Positions 8,661 through 18,049 of a stretch of DNA of 64,000 nucleotides are shown here, one piece after another (position 1 is the first letter of the stretch; each line of letters begins with the position of its first letter). Origin of the DNA: Cognatishimia sp. 1_MG-2023 (GTDB lineage Bacteria > Pseudomonadota > Alphaproteobacteria > Rhodobacterales > Rhodobacteraceae). The DNA lies in contig NZ_JAUORX010000005.1 of the NCBI RefSeq assembly GCF_030548175.1, positions 124,001 through 188,000 of the forward strand, written 5' to 3'. A model generated the notes under the pieces. The model did not search any database. It was not told where the DNA came from and saw only the letters and a program-made list of their open reading frames with translations. The position numbers were made by a program, and so were the translations under genes.

Positions 8661-9869
8661 TTACTTGAGGTATGGCATTGGGTCGACGCTGTCGAACCCT
8701 TTGCGAACTTCAAAATGCACATAGGAATCTTTGGCTGGCAGTTGGGCGATCTTTTGACCGCGCTTGACGGCAGTGCCTTTTGAAACCGCAATGTTATCAA
8801 CGTTATAGTAAACGGTCATGATATTGTTGGCATGACGAACAACCACGATCTTAACGTCATCAGCATCGGTGGTGATTGCAGCGACTGTACCTTCAGTTGC
8901 CGCAACGACTGGACCTCCGGCCGTACCAGAAATGTCGATCCCGTTGTTTTTACCCTTTGAATATGCGCGGATAATCTTGCCGTTCACAGGGTAAGACATT
9001 TTTGCGCTATTGGCGGGTTTGGTTTGTGAAGCCGACAGATCAGGCGCCTTTGGCTTGTCAGCTGCTGCGATAACCGTTTCCTTTGGCAAAGGCTTTGTCG
9101 CGCTTGGGGGCGTTGGTGTCGGAGAGCCTTCGCCCGGAGCGGTTGTAGCAGTTGCCGCGACTGGAGCCTGCGGGAGGGGGCTGCTGGATGGTGCCAACGG
9201 TTGTGCCGGTGGAATCAGCAGGATTTGGTTTTCGCGGATTGTGAAGTCCGATCCCAACCCATTCCATTCGGCAAGCGAACGCACTGGGATGTTGTAGAGC
9301 CGTGAAATCGTAAAGGCTGTCTCGCCGCGTTGTACAGTGTGGCGGATGGGCTCAAAACCGACCTGAGCGTTTTCAGGGATTGGTGCTGCCGAGGCTTCTA
9401 GTGTCTCTGTTTCAACAGCGGGTGCTGCGTTGTCGATCGCTGAACCGGCCAATGACGTGATGTCCACGTTGGATGGGGACACAATCTGCCCAGCACCGCC
9501 AGTGGCCTCTGACGGCTCTGATACGCGGCGTGGCAATGCGACGATCTCGCCAGCACGCAGCGCGTCATCGCGTCTGATCGCGTTGTATTCCGCCAACTCA
9601 CCAGCATCTAAGCCGATGCGGTTCGCAACATCTTCCAATGTGTCACCGCGGCGCGCGACGGCGACTTGGTAGTTGGGGTAGGAAATGATGCCGCGGTTGT
9701 CTGGCTGTGGTCGCGGCGCGATTGCGCCTTTGGCTGCGCTGGACGTGTCCAGTTTCTGTCCAAAACCGTCGCGGAAATCAAAGTCAAATGGCGTGTCACA
9801 GCCGGCCAATATAGCCGTGGTTGAAACCGCCATTGCGACGGTTCTGAGCGAACGCAGGGAAACTGTCAT
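8661..9869 (-). CDS. LysM/LytM lipoprotein, NlpD/DipM-like, catalytic residues degenerate
   Basis: A 402-residue envelope protein with a lipoprotein signal peptide (AILAGC, lipobox Cys near residue 24). Two LysM peptidoglycan-binding repeats follow (about residues 68-112 and 175-220), then a Pro/Thr-rich linker and a C-terminal LytM/M23 domain (from about 290). The zinc ligands look lost: the first His of HxGxD is Asn (NNGID), and HxH near the C-terminus is YVH. This matches NlpD/EnvC/DipM-type proteins, which activate amidases instead of cutting peptidoglycan themselves. It follows pcm after a gap of about 125 bp, in the classic surE-pcm-nlpD order; no rpoS follows, as expected in alphaproteobacteria. 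Confidence 0.85.
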   Translation of the reverse strand: MTVSLRSLRTVAMAVSTTAILAGCDTPFDFDFRDGFGQKLDTSSAAKGAIAPRPQPDNRGIISYPNYQVAVARRGDTLEDVANRIGLDAGELAEYNAIRRDDALRAGEIVALPRRVSEPSEATGGAGQIVSPSNVDITSLAGSAIDNAAPAVETETLEASAAPIPENAQVGFEPIRHTVQRGETAFTISRLYNIPVRSLAEWNGLGSDFTIRENQILLIPPAQPLAPSSSPLPQAPVAATATTAPGEGSPTPTPPSATKPLPKETVIAAADKPKAPDLSASQTKPANSAKMSYPVNGKIIRAYSKGKNNGIDISGTAGGPVVAATEGTVAAITTDADDVKIVVVRHANNIMTVYYNVDNIAVSKGTAVKRGQKIAQLPAKDSYVHFEVRKGFDSVDPMPYLK

Positions 9870-9994
9870 CTCGATATCCTCGTGGAGCTCCGGATTTTTC
9901 TATTGGAGCCTCTTTTACGGGTTACATGCTAAGGGACAACGTTGAATAAGGCTGTGCCCACACAAATTACGCGGTCATATAGGCAAAAATACGC

Positions 9995-10642
9995 TTAGTT
10001 GTCACGTGCCAAGCCTTCGACAAGGGGTACAAAACGCACGGGGCGCAGTTCTTCGTAGTCAAATCCGCTTTCACTGCGGACAACTCGGATCATGCTTTGG
10101 ACGGTGTCAGACTGCCCAACTGGCAAAACCATTATCCCACCGACCTTAAGCTGCGCCAAAAGGGGACCCGGTGCGTCTTCGGCGGCGGCCGTGACGATGA
10201 TGCGATCAAAGGGGGCTTGTTCCGGCCAGCCAAAACTGCCGTCAGACAAAAATGCAGTGACATTGGTTAGATCAAGGTCTTCGAATACCTTCTGTGCGCC
10301 AGACACAAGGCGGCGATGTCGTTCAACCGTATAAACACGCCGCGCAAGATGACTAAGAATGGCTGATTGGTATCCAGAGCCTGTGCCAACCTCGAGGACT
10401 TTGTCGCGGGATGTGACATTCAAGGCCTGTGTCATCAGGCCAACAACCGAAGGTTGGCTGATCGTCTGACCACAGGCAATGGGCAAGGGCGTATCTTCGT
10501 ATGCGCGATCAGCGAAAAGACCTTTGACAAACAGGCCACGGTCGACTTTTTCCATCGCCGTCAAAACGCGTGTGTCCGTAATGCCCTTGCTGCGCAGGGC
10601 ATACATGAATTGCATTTTACGTTCGGCGACTGTGTCGGTCAT
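9995..10642 (-). CDS. pcm: protein-L-isoaspartate O-methyltransferase
   Basis: A 215-residue SAM-dependent methyltransferase that methylates isoaspartyl residues in aged proteins so that they can return to Asp. The SAM motif I region is [15 protein letters not shown] (near residue 80). The PCMT signature [24 protein letters not shown] (about residues 43-66) is clear in its first and last parts. The C-terminal VRFVPLVEG is also typical. Its ATG overlaps the stop of surE by 4 bp. Both genes act on age- or stress-related damage. Confidence 0.95.
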   Translation of the reverse strand: MTDTVAERKMQFMYALRSKGITDTRVLTAMEKVDRGLFVKGLFADRAYEDTPLPIACGQTISQPSVVGLMTQALNVTSRDKVLEVGTGSGYQSAILSHLARRVYTVERHRRLVSGAQKVFEDLDLTNVTAFLSDGSFGWPEQAPFDRIIVTAAAEDAPGPLLAQLKVGGIMVLPVGQSDTVQSMIRVVRSESGFDYEELRPVRFVPLVEGLARDN

Positions 10643-11421
10643 TCGATTGCTTTCAAGCTCTCAAGGGCATCATGCGCCGTTAGGTCCGCGCGCATCGGAG
10701 TGACTGAGATATACCCCGAGAGATTGGCATTTGCATCTGTATTCGCCGCAGTTTCTGCACGTTGGTCGCCTGTACGAGCCCAAAGGAAACGACGGCCTGC
10801 TGGGCTGATCTGCGCTTCGACTGAAAAGTTCGTTGCGACGCGGCGTCCTTGTGCAACAGCGCGAGTGCCTTTTACTGCATCAGCAGGAACCGGTGGGAAG
10901 TTCACGTTATAAAAGACGCTATATGGCGCATCAGCATCGGCTGGTTGGGCCAACAGTTTCTTCAATACAGATACGCCATGCCGGGCTGCGGCCTCAAACG
11001 GGTCGTCCAAATTGGCATTGTCTGGTCCATAATACTGCGAAAGCGCAACGGCAGGAATGCCTTGCAGGGCAGCTTCCATAGCGGCACCAATAGTGCCTGA
11101 GTATAGCGTGTTTTCTGCAGAGTTATTTCCGCGATTGATACCGGATAGAACCAAATCAGGTCGCGCGTCTTTCATGACGTCATAGAGCCCTGCAAGAACA
11201 CAATCTGCTGGGCTACCTTCGGCTGCAAAGCGGCGTTCGCCCATTTTCGCAATCATCGTAGGGTGGGTGTAGCTGATGCAATGACCAACGCCGGATTGTT
11301 CAAAGGCGGGGGCTACAATCCAAACTTCACCATCGGGACCCGCGAGTTCGTTAGCAATTGCTTCGAGAACAATAAGGCCCGGCGCGTTGATGCCGTCATC
11401 GTTGGTAATTAGAATACGCAT
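10639..11421 (-). CDS. surE: 5'/3'-nucleotidase SurE
   Basis: A 260-residue metal-dependent phosphatase that dephosphorylates nucleoside 5'- and 3'-monophosphates. The N-terminus [15 protein letters not shown] contains the metal-binding Asp-Asp. The motifs [18 protein letters not shown] and AVAQGRR are conserved. It is the first gene of surE-pcm-nlpD. Upstream, a small GCTTG/CAAGC hairpin followed on the minus strand by ATTTT (near 11467-11479) may weakly terminate the preceding SDR transcript. Confidence 0.96.
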   Translation of the reverse strand: MRILITNDDGINAPGLIVLEAIANELAGPDGEVWIVAPAFEQSGVGHCISYTHPTMIAKMGERRFAAEGSPADCVLAGLYDVMKDARPDLVLSGINRGNNSAENTLYSGTIGAAMEAALQGIPAVALSQYYGPDNANLDDPFEAAARHGVSVLKKLLAQPADADAPYSVFYNVNFPPVPADAVKGTRAVAQGRRVATNFSVEAQISPAGRRFLWARTGDQRAETAANTDANANLSGYISVTPMRADLTAHDALESLKAIE

Positions 11422-11532
11422 TGACGCTGTGCCCCCAGTGTTTTTCTCTCTCTAAGTGAGGAAAATGCTTGCAGCAAGCGCCCAGCGGGAAATCAAGGCA
11501 ATTGCCGCAAAATTGTATCGTTCCTGCGTGTT

Positions 11533-12177
11533 TTACAGACGAAGTTCGGCCAGCAGACGCTTTGCCTCGTCATGAGGGTTGGCCAATGTCTCGCGGTCTT
11601 CACCGGGGAAGAAGCGCGCGCGTGTGCCCGTTGGCATGCCATTGGGCGTTAGAATAGACACCTTTGGACCTGTGGCCTGGGTTTCTTTTTGCCAGCTGCT
11701 GGCCAACGCAATCTGTGCCGCTTTAGTCGCACCATAAGATCCAAAGAACTTTTCGCCGCCGCGTGGATCGTCAAAGAATACGGCCTGTCCTTCTGAACCC
11801 AACAAGGGTGTCAGATATGGGATCAATTGGCCAACGGCTGTCACGTTATTGGCAACCGACTTGGTCCAATCCTTTTGATCAATAAAGGATGCTGGCGTCA
11901 AAGGGGCGCCATGTACTGCCGTGTGAATCCAAACGTCAACCTTGCCCCAACGATCAAAAACAGAACGGCAAAGCTGCGCCATTGCATCGACATTGGTGAT
12001 GTCCATTGGCGCGAGTGTCGCTTGGCCACCCTTTGCCTTAATACGATCATCCAAATCTTCGAGGCCACCAACTGTACGGCCTACGGCAACAACGTGGTAT
12101 TCGGGCGCTAGGGCCTCGGCGAAAGCAAAACCAAGGCCACGAGAGGCACCGGTCACAAGGGCAAGTTTCTCAGTCAT
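11533..12177 (-). CDS. short-chain dehydrogenase/reductase
   Basis: A 214-residue Rossmann-fold oxidoreductase. It has the NAD(P)-binding TGASRGLG near the N-terminus and the catalytic YGATK (YxxxK) near residue 140. The usual NNAG stretch is replaced by HTAVHG. The start ATG at 12177 has AAAGGA 6 bp upstream; an earlier ATG 6 bp upstream lacks spacing. The substrate is unknown. The gene follows purF and a DUF1284 gene with only 31 bp to the latter, so it is probably transcribed with them. Confidence 0.82.
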   Translation of the reverse strand: MTEKLALVTGASRGLGFAFAEALAPEYHVVAVGRTVGGLEDLDDRIKAKGGQATLAPMDITNVDAMAQLCRSVFDRWGKVDVWIHTAVHGAPLTPASFIDQKDWTKSVANNVTAVGQLIPYLTPLLGSEGQAVFFDDPRGGEKFFGSYGATKAAQIALASSWQKETQATGPKVSILTPNGMPTGTRARFFPGEDRETLANPHDEAKRLLAELRL

Positions 12178-12208
12178 ATGCATCCTTTGAACGGACGGCT
12201 CTTTGTCG

Positions 12209-12661
12209 TCAAGAGGCGTCTTTGTCCAAGGGTGTATCTGCCGCATGTAACCGTGACAAGGCAGCTTCGCAGGCGCCTAGTGATAGCCACTGGCAGTTCT
12301 GACAGAGAGAACTGAGTTGGCCTGGAGCAACGTTTGACTTGATCCGTTCTAGCGCCTCACCCCAAGTGACGCATTCGCCATCACGCAGACTAAGCGCCTT
12401 GGCGTGTCGTTCATCTAATTGCCTGATGGTGTTAATCTTTACGCACCCCAGTCCGCGCCGTTCAGGGCAGGGGGTACAGATGCTATCCGCAACAAAGGTT
12501 ACTGTGATACGCGTCTGCTCGCCGTTCTTAGAACGCAGCTGACCATTCACAATGTCGCTCATGTTTGCAGTGAAAGCTGGGGAATACCCTGCGCCTTGAA
12601 ACCCCAAGGCGCAGAGAAAATGGTGAGGCCGAAATCGAACGGGGTTCTTGTTTGCGGCCAT
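12209..12661 (-). CDS. DUF1284 protein, cysteine-rich, possible iron-sulfur protein
   Basis: A 150-residue protein with the DUF1284 start VRFRPHHFLCALGFQG (near residue 8). Seven or more cysteines are grouped as CTPCPERRGLGC and CQNCQWLSLGAC, a spacing that suggests a bound iron-sulfur cluster. No function is established for the family. It begins 5 bp after the purF stop, so it is in the purF operon here. PurF of some bacteria carries an iron-sulfur cluster, but whether DUF1284 relates to that is speculation. Confidence 0.8.
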   Translation of the reverse strand: MAANKNPVRFRPHHFLCALGFQGAGYSPAFTANMSDIVNGQLRSKNGEQTRITVTFVADSICTPCPERRGLGCVKINTIRQLDERHAKALSLRDGECVTWGEALERIKSNVAPGQLSSLCQNCQWLSLGACEAALSRLHAADTPLDKDAS

Positions 12662-12666
12662 CGTTA

Positions 12667-14193
12667 TTATCCCGAAGCGGCAACCCGCGCGTCAGCAGGA
12701 CGTTTGCCAGCGTCTGGGAACTCTTTGATCTTTTGCGAAACGCGATTGCTGGATTCTAATGAATCCAGATATTCTTTGGTGACGCTCCCGGTAATGTATT
12801 TGCCGTCAAAGCAAGAGCAGTCAAAGGCGTCGATGTCTTTGTTGCCTTCACGCGCGGCCCAGATCAGATCGTCAAGCTTTTGATAGAACAATGCGTCTGC
12901 ACCAAGCTCTTGGCGAATTTCCTCAACGGTACGACCATGTGCAATCAACTCGTGTTTGGTTGGCATGTCGATGCCATACACGTTTGGATATTTCACCGGT
13001 GGAGAAGCACTTGCGACGTAAACTTTTTTAGCGCCCGCATCGCGGCACATCTGAACGATTTTCTTGATTGTGTTGCCACGTACGATGGAGTCATCAATCA
13101 ACAAAACGTTTTTGCCTTCGAATTCCAGCGGAACAGCGTTCAGCTTGCGGCGCACAGATTTTTGGCGCTCTTCTTGACCTGGCATGATGAAGGTACGGCC
13201 CACATAGCGGTTCTTCACCAAACCTTCGCGATAGCGGATACCGGTAGAGTTCGCGACTTCTAGTGCAACAGGGCGCGCGGAATCAGGAACAGGGATAATG
13301 CTGTCGATTTCTAGGTTTGCGTCCTGGATTTGCTTGGCCAAGGTTTGGCCCATGCGGATCTGGCTTTTGTAGACAGAAATCTCGTCCAACATGGAATCTG
13401 GACGCGCCAGATAGACATATTCAAAGATGCATGGCGTCAGCTTGCCTTCGGCAGCTTGGAATGTGTGCATCTTGCCGTCTAGGTCGATCAAGATTGCTTC
13501 GCCCGGCTTAACGTCACGCAGCTTTTCGAAACCATTGATGCCAAATGCAACGTCTTCTGAGGCGAACGCAAACTCGTCACCTTCGCCGTCGACTTCGCGT
13601 TTTGCAACGGAAAGCGGGCGGATGCCATGTGGGTCACGGAACGCCATCATACCAACACCGGCAATCATCGTAATAACAGAGTAGGCGCCTTGAACGCGCT
13701 CCATCATCATTTTGACACCTGCAAACAGGTTGCGGATTGGATCAGATGTGCCGTTCACTTTGATGCTGTCAGAAATCTTATCTGCCAGAACGTTCAGCAT
13801 GATTTCGGAATCTGATGTTGTCCGAAGGTGACGGCTGTATTTAGCCGTTACTTTCTGGCGTTGCTCAGCAGTGTTTGTGATGTTGCCGTTGTGAACCAGA
13901 TAGATCCCGTAAGGCGCGTTCACAAAGAATGGTTGTGCTTCGGATGCACTTAGCGAACCAGCCGTTGGGTAACGCACATGTCCGATGCCGGTCTTGCCGA
14001 CCAAGTTCTTTGCTTCGTCAGGGCCAAATACATCTTTGACAAGGCCTTTGGCTTTTAGTTCGCGAAAGAACTCACCATTATATGTGACGATGCCTGAGGC
14101 ATCTTGTCCACGATGCTGCAACATAAGCAGACCGTCATAAAGCTCCGCAAAGACATCGTTATTCCGGTTTGAGATGCCTAGAATCCCGCACAT
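12667..14193 (-). CDS. purF: amidophosphoribosyltransferase
   Basis: A 508-residue enzyme that makes 5-phosphoribosylamine from PRPP and glutamine, the first step of de novo purine synthesis. It starts MCGILGISN, with Cys2 as the mature nucleophile of the glutaminase domain, and no propeptide. LMLQHRGQDASG and the later PRTase signature VLLIDDSIVRGNTIKKIV are clear. The C-terminal DCSCFDGKYITG adds cysteines near residue 475. cvpA lies upstream on the same strand, as in E. coli, but 567 bp away and separated by two terminators, so purF has its own promoter. Confidence 0.97.
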   Translation of the reverse strand: MCGILGISNRNNDVFAELYDGLLMLQHRGQDASGIVTYNGEFFRELKAKGLVKDVFGPDEAKNLVGKTGIGHVRYPTAGSLSASEAQPFFVNAPYGIYLVHNGNITNTAEQRQKVTAKYSRHLRTTSDSEIMLNVLADKISDSIKVNGTSDPIRNLFAGVKMMMERVQGAYSVITMIAGVGMMAFRDPHGIRPLSVAKREVDGEGDEFAFASEDVAFGINGFEKLRDVKPGEAILIDLDGKMHTFQAAEGKLTPCIFEYVYLARPDSMLDEISVYKSQIRMGQTLAKQIQDANLEIDSIIPVPDSARPVALEVANSTGIRYREGLVKNRYVGRTFIMPGQEERQKSVRRKLNAVPLEFEGKNVLLIDDSIVRGNTIKKIVQMCRDAGAKKVYVASASPPVKYPNVYGIDMPTKHELIAHGRTVEEIRQELGADALFYQKLDDLIWAAREGNKDIDAFDCSCFDGKYITGSVTKEYLDSLESSNRVSQKIKEFPDAGKRPADARVAASG

Positions 14194-14403
14194 AGAATGG
14201 CTCCAATTCCACAGGTGTACTGTTGTTCAGTTTCGGTTGTGCCTGGCTCTGGTTTGGTTGCACCAACGGGCGCAACGTGGCCAAAGTGTAGCACGTTATG
14301 AGATGAATCTTGCAAGATCATAACACGCGCCCTGCTTCTAAAGTGAGTGTTTGGCTCGATAACGATGCGAAATGATGCATCAAATCAGCTACCAAAGGCA
14401 CAC

Positions 14404-14432
14404 AAAAAAACGCGCCAGAAGAAAGGCGCGTT
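14404..14432 (-). terminator. Rho-independent terminator (minus strand) in the cvpA-purF gap
   Basis: An 8-bp stem AACGCGCC/GGCGCGTT (14409-14416, 14425-14432) with an 8-nt loop is followed on the minus strand by a run of T (complement of 14404-14410). No coding gene ends here. Confidence 0.8.
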
Positions 14433-14473
14433 GGAGAGCGGTTGAAGATCGGTTGGGTGTTCGCACGATTATA
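14404..14473 (-). ncRNA. candidate small RNA between cvpA and purF
   Basis: A terminator that works only on the minus strand (14404-14432) has no gene in front of it. A TATAAT box lies on the same strand at 14468-14473, but its -35 is weak. A transcript of roughly 60 nt from about 14461 to 14404 would fit. The rest of the 567-bp gap (14194-14403, 14474-14712) shows no reading frame I believe. Confidence 0.3.
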
Positions 14474-14712
14474 CGCGCGACGCTTCGACATATGGCACGG
14501 GCTGGTTGAGACATTGATCGAATGTGCACTGGACGATTCCACACAATGCATAGGCAAAGTACCCATGTTGTTAGAATGCGTAATTTGGCTGACCAAGATC
14601 TGGCTCCGAATCCTAAAAGCTTGCTTGCGCCCCTCTTAGAGGGTCGCGCCCAATATGTCACGAAACTAACACAAAGCATCTGCGGGAAAGAGTGTAATCA
14701 GGAAACACAATT

Positions 14713-14738
14713 AAAAAACCCGGCGCAATGGCCGGGTT
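14713..14738 (-). terminator. Rho-independent terminator after cvpA
   Basis: The stem AACCCGGC/GCCGGGTT (14717-14724, 14731-14738) with a 6-nt loop has a T-run on the minus strand (complement of 14713-14718). It lies 23 bp after the cvpA stop. Confidence 0.85.
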
Positions 14739-14760
14739 TCAAATTCGAATGTCGCTGTCT

Positions 14761-15315
14761 TTACTGACCGCAGTTGGCAACCAACTCTTCGTATTGTGCT
14801 GTGATCCAACCCAGTGCCTGTGCTGGGTCACGGTCTTCGATGTGACCAGTGACGCGGGCAAAGACTGTTGCGGAACGGCTATCGTCGACCATGGCAATGT
14901 CTTGGCTCGTGACAACGGTTTCATACACAAAGAAAGCGATCGCGACCAATAGGATGCCGCGCAATACGCCGAACAAGAACCCTAGGCCTTGGTCCAATCC
15001 ACCTAGTGCGGATCGTTGGATGAGCGATGAAAACAGCGGTGTGAACAGGGATACAACCACCAACGCGGCTGCAAACACGGCAGCAAACGCCGCGATAATT
15101 GCCAGCTCACAACTATCTGCAAGATACTGACCAACAACTGGCACTTCTTTCACCAGTGGCTCGACCTGTGGTGCAAAGAGAAATGCCAAGACTGCGGCGG
15201 CGATCCAACCGACAATTGCCATGCCCTCGCGCACCAAACCGCGCGAATAGGCCAGCAAGGCCGATAGGATAATGACGCCAGCTACGACGCCGTCGATAAT
15301 AGTAAAACCGTCCAT
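14761..15315 (-). CDS. cvpA: CvpA family membrane protein
   Basis: A 184-residue inner-membrane protein with four predicted helices. It begins MDGFTIIDGVVAGVIILSAL, followed by AYSRGLVREG, the CvpA/colicin V production signature. The family is needed for colicin V production in E. coli and affects envelope behaviour; its biochemical role is not settled. I chose ATG 15315, which has AGGACA about 8 bp upstream; an upstream in-frame start would overlap radA and add a polar stretch. It lies 28 bp after radA. Confidence 0.88.
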   Translation of the reverse strand: MDGFTIIDGVVAGVIILSALLAYSRGLVREGMAIVGWIAAAVLAFLFAPQVEPLVKEVPVVGQYLADSCELAIIAAFAAVFAAALVVVSLFTPLFSSLIQRSALGGLDQGLGFLFGVLRGILLVAIAFFVYETVVTSQDIAMVDDSRSATVFARVTGHIEDRDPAQALGWITAQYEELVANCGQ

Positions 15316-15343
15316 GGGTTTGTCCTGTCCCTCTTCGCTGGCG

Positions 15344-16711
15344 CTATCCTGCGCCAAATATGTCTCCCACGAATTGGGTCAAATCACCAAGTTGATTTAA
15401 TGCCATGCCTGACACTGTTGGAGATTTGCCACCCTTCGGGGCTATTGCAGACGTGAAACCAAGTTTTTGGGCTTCTTTCAACCTGTTTTCTGTCTGACTG
15501 ACGGGCCGAAGCGCGCCAGATAGTGAAATTTCGCCAAATACGACAGTGTCTGCAGGGATACTCGCGTCTTCACGCGCAGAGAGAAGTGCCGCGGCAACGG
15601 CTAAATCTGCAGCCGGTTCATTGATTTTCATGCCACCAGCGACGTTTAGATACACATCAAGCCCAGTAAACGGGATTCCACAGCGTGCTTCGAGCACAGC
15701 GAGAATCATCGCAAGCCTGCTGTTGTCCCAACCAACAACCGCGCGTCGCGGTTGCGCATGGGGGCTTGGCGCGACGAGAGCTTGAAGTTCAACCAAGACT
15801 GGCCGGGTTCCTTCGATGCCAGCAAAAACTACAGAGCCGGGGGCAGGGGTGCCTCTTTCGGACAGGAATAGCGCAGATGGGTTGGTAACTTGGGATAGGC
15901 CACGGCCCGTCATTTCGAAAACGCCGATCTCATCTGCCGCGCCAAACCGGTTTTTCACGGCGCGCAGGACACGGAACTGGTGGCCGCGTTCTCCTTCAAA
16001 ATACAAAACCGTATCGACCATATGTTCGACAACACGTGGACCGGCGATCTGGCCGTCCTTGGTAACGTGGCCGACAATGATGACCGACATGTTCTTGCGT
16101 TTGGCAAATGACGTCAGCTCATGGGCTGCAGCACGTACTTGGCTAACAGAACCGGGGGCAGAGCCAACGCTGTCCGACCACATCGTTTGAATCGAATCGA
16201 TAATCGCCAGTTGTGGTTTCTCATTATCAAGCGTCGTCAGGATGTCGCGCAGATTGGTTTCCGCAGCAAGTTGTACCGGAGCATCTGTAAGTTCTAATCG
16301 TTGGGCACGCATACGGACCTGGGCCGAAGCTTCTTCGCCTGACACGTAAATGGTCTTTAGACCCTGGCGCGCGAATTGCGCGGCGGCTTGAAGTAACAAG
16401 GTCGATTTACCAATCCCCGGATCACCGCCGACCAAAATCGCAGACGCTGGGACAAGACCGCCACCAAGCACCTGATCCAGTTCAGACATGCCGGACAAAG
16501 TTCGTTGGGGTGGGTCTTCTTCAGTTTGCAGGTCGGTCAACATGACAGATCTGCCTTTGGAACTGCCCAAAGAGGCCGCAGCGGGGCCGGCCGATAACGG
16601 CGTGTCCTCGGAGATGGTATTCCATTCCCCGCAGCCGTCGCAGCGACCGGACCATTTATTGAAAACTGACCCGCAAGCCGTGCATGAGAACGTTGTTTTT
16701 GATTTTGCCAT
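15344..16711 (-). CDS. radA: DNA repair protein RadA
   Basis: A 455-residue RecA-like ATPase that helps process recombination intermediates. A C4 zinc finger is formed by C10, C13, C24 and C27. Walker A is GGDPGIGKS (95-103), the RadA-specific KNRFG is at 253-257, and a C-terminal Lon-protease-like domain follows (from about 300, with PAADLAVAAALLSARED). Length and order are normal. It is followed by cvpA and preceded after 17 bp by a PqiA-type gene. Confidence 0.96.
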   Translation of the reverse strand: MAKSKTTFSCTACGSVFNKWSGRCDGCGEWNTISEDTPLSAGPAAASLGSSKGRSVMLTDLQTEEDPPQRTLSGMSELDQVLGGGLVPASAILVGGDPGIGKSTLLLQAAAQFARQGLKTIYVSGEEASAQVRMRAQRLELTDAPVQLAAETNLRDILTTLDNEKPQLAIIDSIQTMWSDSVGSAPGSVSQVRAAAHELTSFAKRKNMSVIIVGHVTKDGQIAGPRVVEHMVDTVLYFEGERGHQFRVLRAVKNRFGAADEIGVFEMTGRGLSQVTNPSALFLSERGTPAPGSVVFAGIEGTRPVLVELQALVAPSPHAQPRRAVVGWDNSRLAMILAVLEARCGIPFTGLDVYLNVAGGMKINEPAADLAVAAALLSAREDASIPADTVVFGEISLSGALRPVSQTENRLKEAQKLGFTSAIAPKGGKSPTVSGMALNQLGDLTQFVGDIFGAG

Positions 16712-16728
16712 GTTCTCGTTTTGCCCCC

Positions 16729-17154
16729 TTATCGCTTGTGCGTCAAATGACTAATCGCGATTGAGGCTAAAATGCATCCAGTAAAGACATATAAACCCCA
16801 AGCTGTTTGCACGGTAGCGATGCCAACTCCCTTAACAATCACCACATAAAGCGCGATCAAGAAGATGTCAGCCATTGCCAGTTTACCTAGGAATTCCAAT
16901 ACCGTCAGCACTTTGCGTCGAAGATACCCAAAGTGAATGAGCGCAAGCCCGATTGTTTTTAGCATGGGGGCAAAGATGGCAAAGAACGTTACCAGCAAAG
17001 CTAATAACGGGTCCGAACCCCAAAGGGATTGTAGGCCAGAAATAACAGAGATTTCGGATAGCCCGAAAAGTGGCAATAGCCCTGCGCGTAGCAGGGGGGC
17101 GAACCAACTAAGTGGAAATAGGATCAAGAGTAAGAGATTGGCGTAACGCAGCAT
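16729..17154 (-). CDS. paraquat-inducible protein A (PqiA) domain protein
   Basis: A 141-residue membrane protein with four predicted helices. It matches a single PqiA domain: FPLSWFAPLLRAGLLPLFG, then ALLVTFFAIFAPMLKTIGLAL and LGKLAMADIFLIAL. PqiA proteins of E. coli have two such domains and partner MCE-domain lipid transporters; this is a stand-alone half-size form. The MlaE/MlaF-type genes lie about 1 kb upstream on the same strand, which makes a link to lipid trafficking plausible but not shown. Confidence 0.75.
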   Translation of the reverse strand: MLRYANLLLLILFPLSWFAPLLRAGLLPLFGLSEISVISGLQSLWGSDPLLALLVTFFAIFAPMLKTIGLALIHFGYLRRKVLTVLEFLGKLAMADIFLIALYVVIVKGVGIATVQTAWGLYVFTGCILASIAISHLTHKR

Positions 17155-17248
17155 TTTCTATCCTGAAAAAGATTTTGTCTGCGTTACCTAAGTTATCGTT
17201 GCGATAAATTCACTGGGCAAGATTGCCGTTTCAATGACAAATTTCGAT

Positions 17249-18049
17249 TTATTGGGGCCGCGGCGCTTTGCGATCACGTTGGCTGGGCACTTTAGTGGTC
17301 GTCGTCGGTGCCAATTTAACCACGTTGGGATCAGCATCGAACTCGTATCCAAGACTTGGCAACAGCTCCAATAAATCCGCTTCAAGCCGTTCAATTTGGA
17401 CCTGCGCGACACGCTCTTCTGCCTCGACGTCTTCTAACCAACGTTTCAAATCATTGCAGGTGCTTTGCGCAACGTCGATCCGTTCGGCCATCACGTCGAC
17501 CTCTGATTGGCGTTGATCAAGGAAACTCCTAGCCCGCTGAATTTTTTCATCAGAATATATGCGGGCGAGGTCGCGCGACTGAAAACTCATTTGAGCAGCG
17601 ATTTCCAAAATCTCCGGTTCAAGGTGGCCGAGGTCTGGGTGATCGCGAAGGTGCAAAAGGCGCTCGCGAACGGCATCGAATTCTTTGGATAGCGTAAACG
17701 CCCCATCGCGATCTGATTGATGGCTGATCTGATAGGCCCGCGCCACATCCTGCATATTCATCGAGAATTTACGGTGTGACCGTTCCAATTGCATGATGCG
17801 CGAATGAGTTGGCAGGAAAGCGCATAATCCAAGGATCATTGCCGTCACGCCAAGTTGAAAGATCATGCCTGCGTTTTCAACCGGCACATCTCCAAACTTG
17901 ATGTCTAACGTCAGCCACGGCCAAAGCCCCACCAACGCCACGACCGAATAGGTGACCGTAGCTAAAGCCAACGCGAGAAGTGTAAACAATGCGGATGTTT
18001 GAACGACCCTCAAAACATCCAGCAAAAACTTGCTAAAACCGTTACTCAT
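17249..18049 (-). CDS. membrane-anchored coiled-coil protein, unknown function
   Basis: A 266-residue protein. Two N-terminal membrane helices (about residues 16-45 and 60-82) are followed by a long charged helical region with coiled-coil character (about 90-240: repeated Glu, Arg, Leu and Gln). The C-terminal tail is basic and Pro/Thr-rich (TTTTKVPSQRDRKAPRP). I recall similar Rhodobacteraceae proteins carrying the label DNA repair protein, but nothing in the sequence supports that. It sits between the Mla-type ABC genes and the PqiA/radA group, with 153 bp upstream. Confidence 0.6.
   Translation of the reverse strand: MSNGFSKFLLDVLRVVQTSALFTLLALALATVTYSVVALVGLWPWLTLDIKFGDVPVENAGMIFQLGVTAMILGLCAFLPTHSRIMQLERSHRKFSMNMQDVARAYQISHQSDRDGAFTLSKEFDAVRERLLHLRDHPDLGHLEPEILEIAAQMSFQSRDLARIYSDEKIQRARSFLDQRQSEVDVMAERIDVAQSTCNDLKRWLEDVEAEERVAQVQIERLEADLLELLPSLGYEFDADPNVVKLAPTTTTKVPSQRDRKAPRPQ

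Noticed and set aside
14318-14679. Minus-strand frames of 92-96 codons in the cvpA-purF gap
   Set aside because: No domain, no signal peptide and poor start context; they also cross the orphan terminator hairpin.
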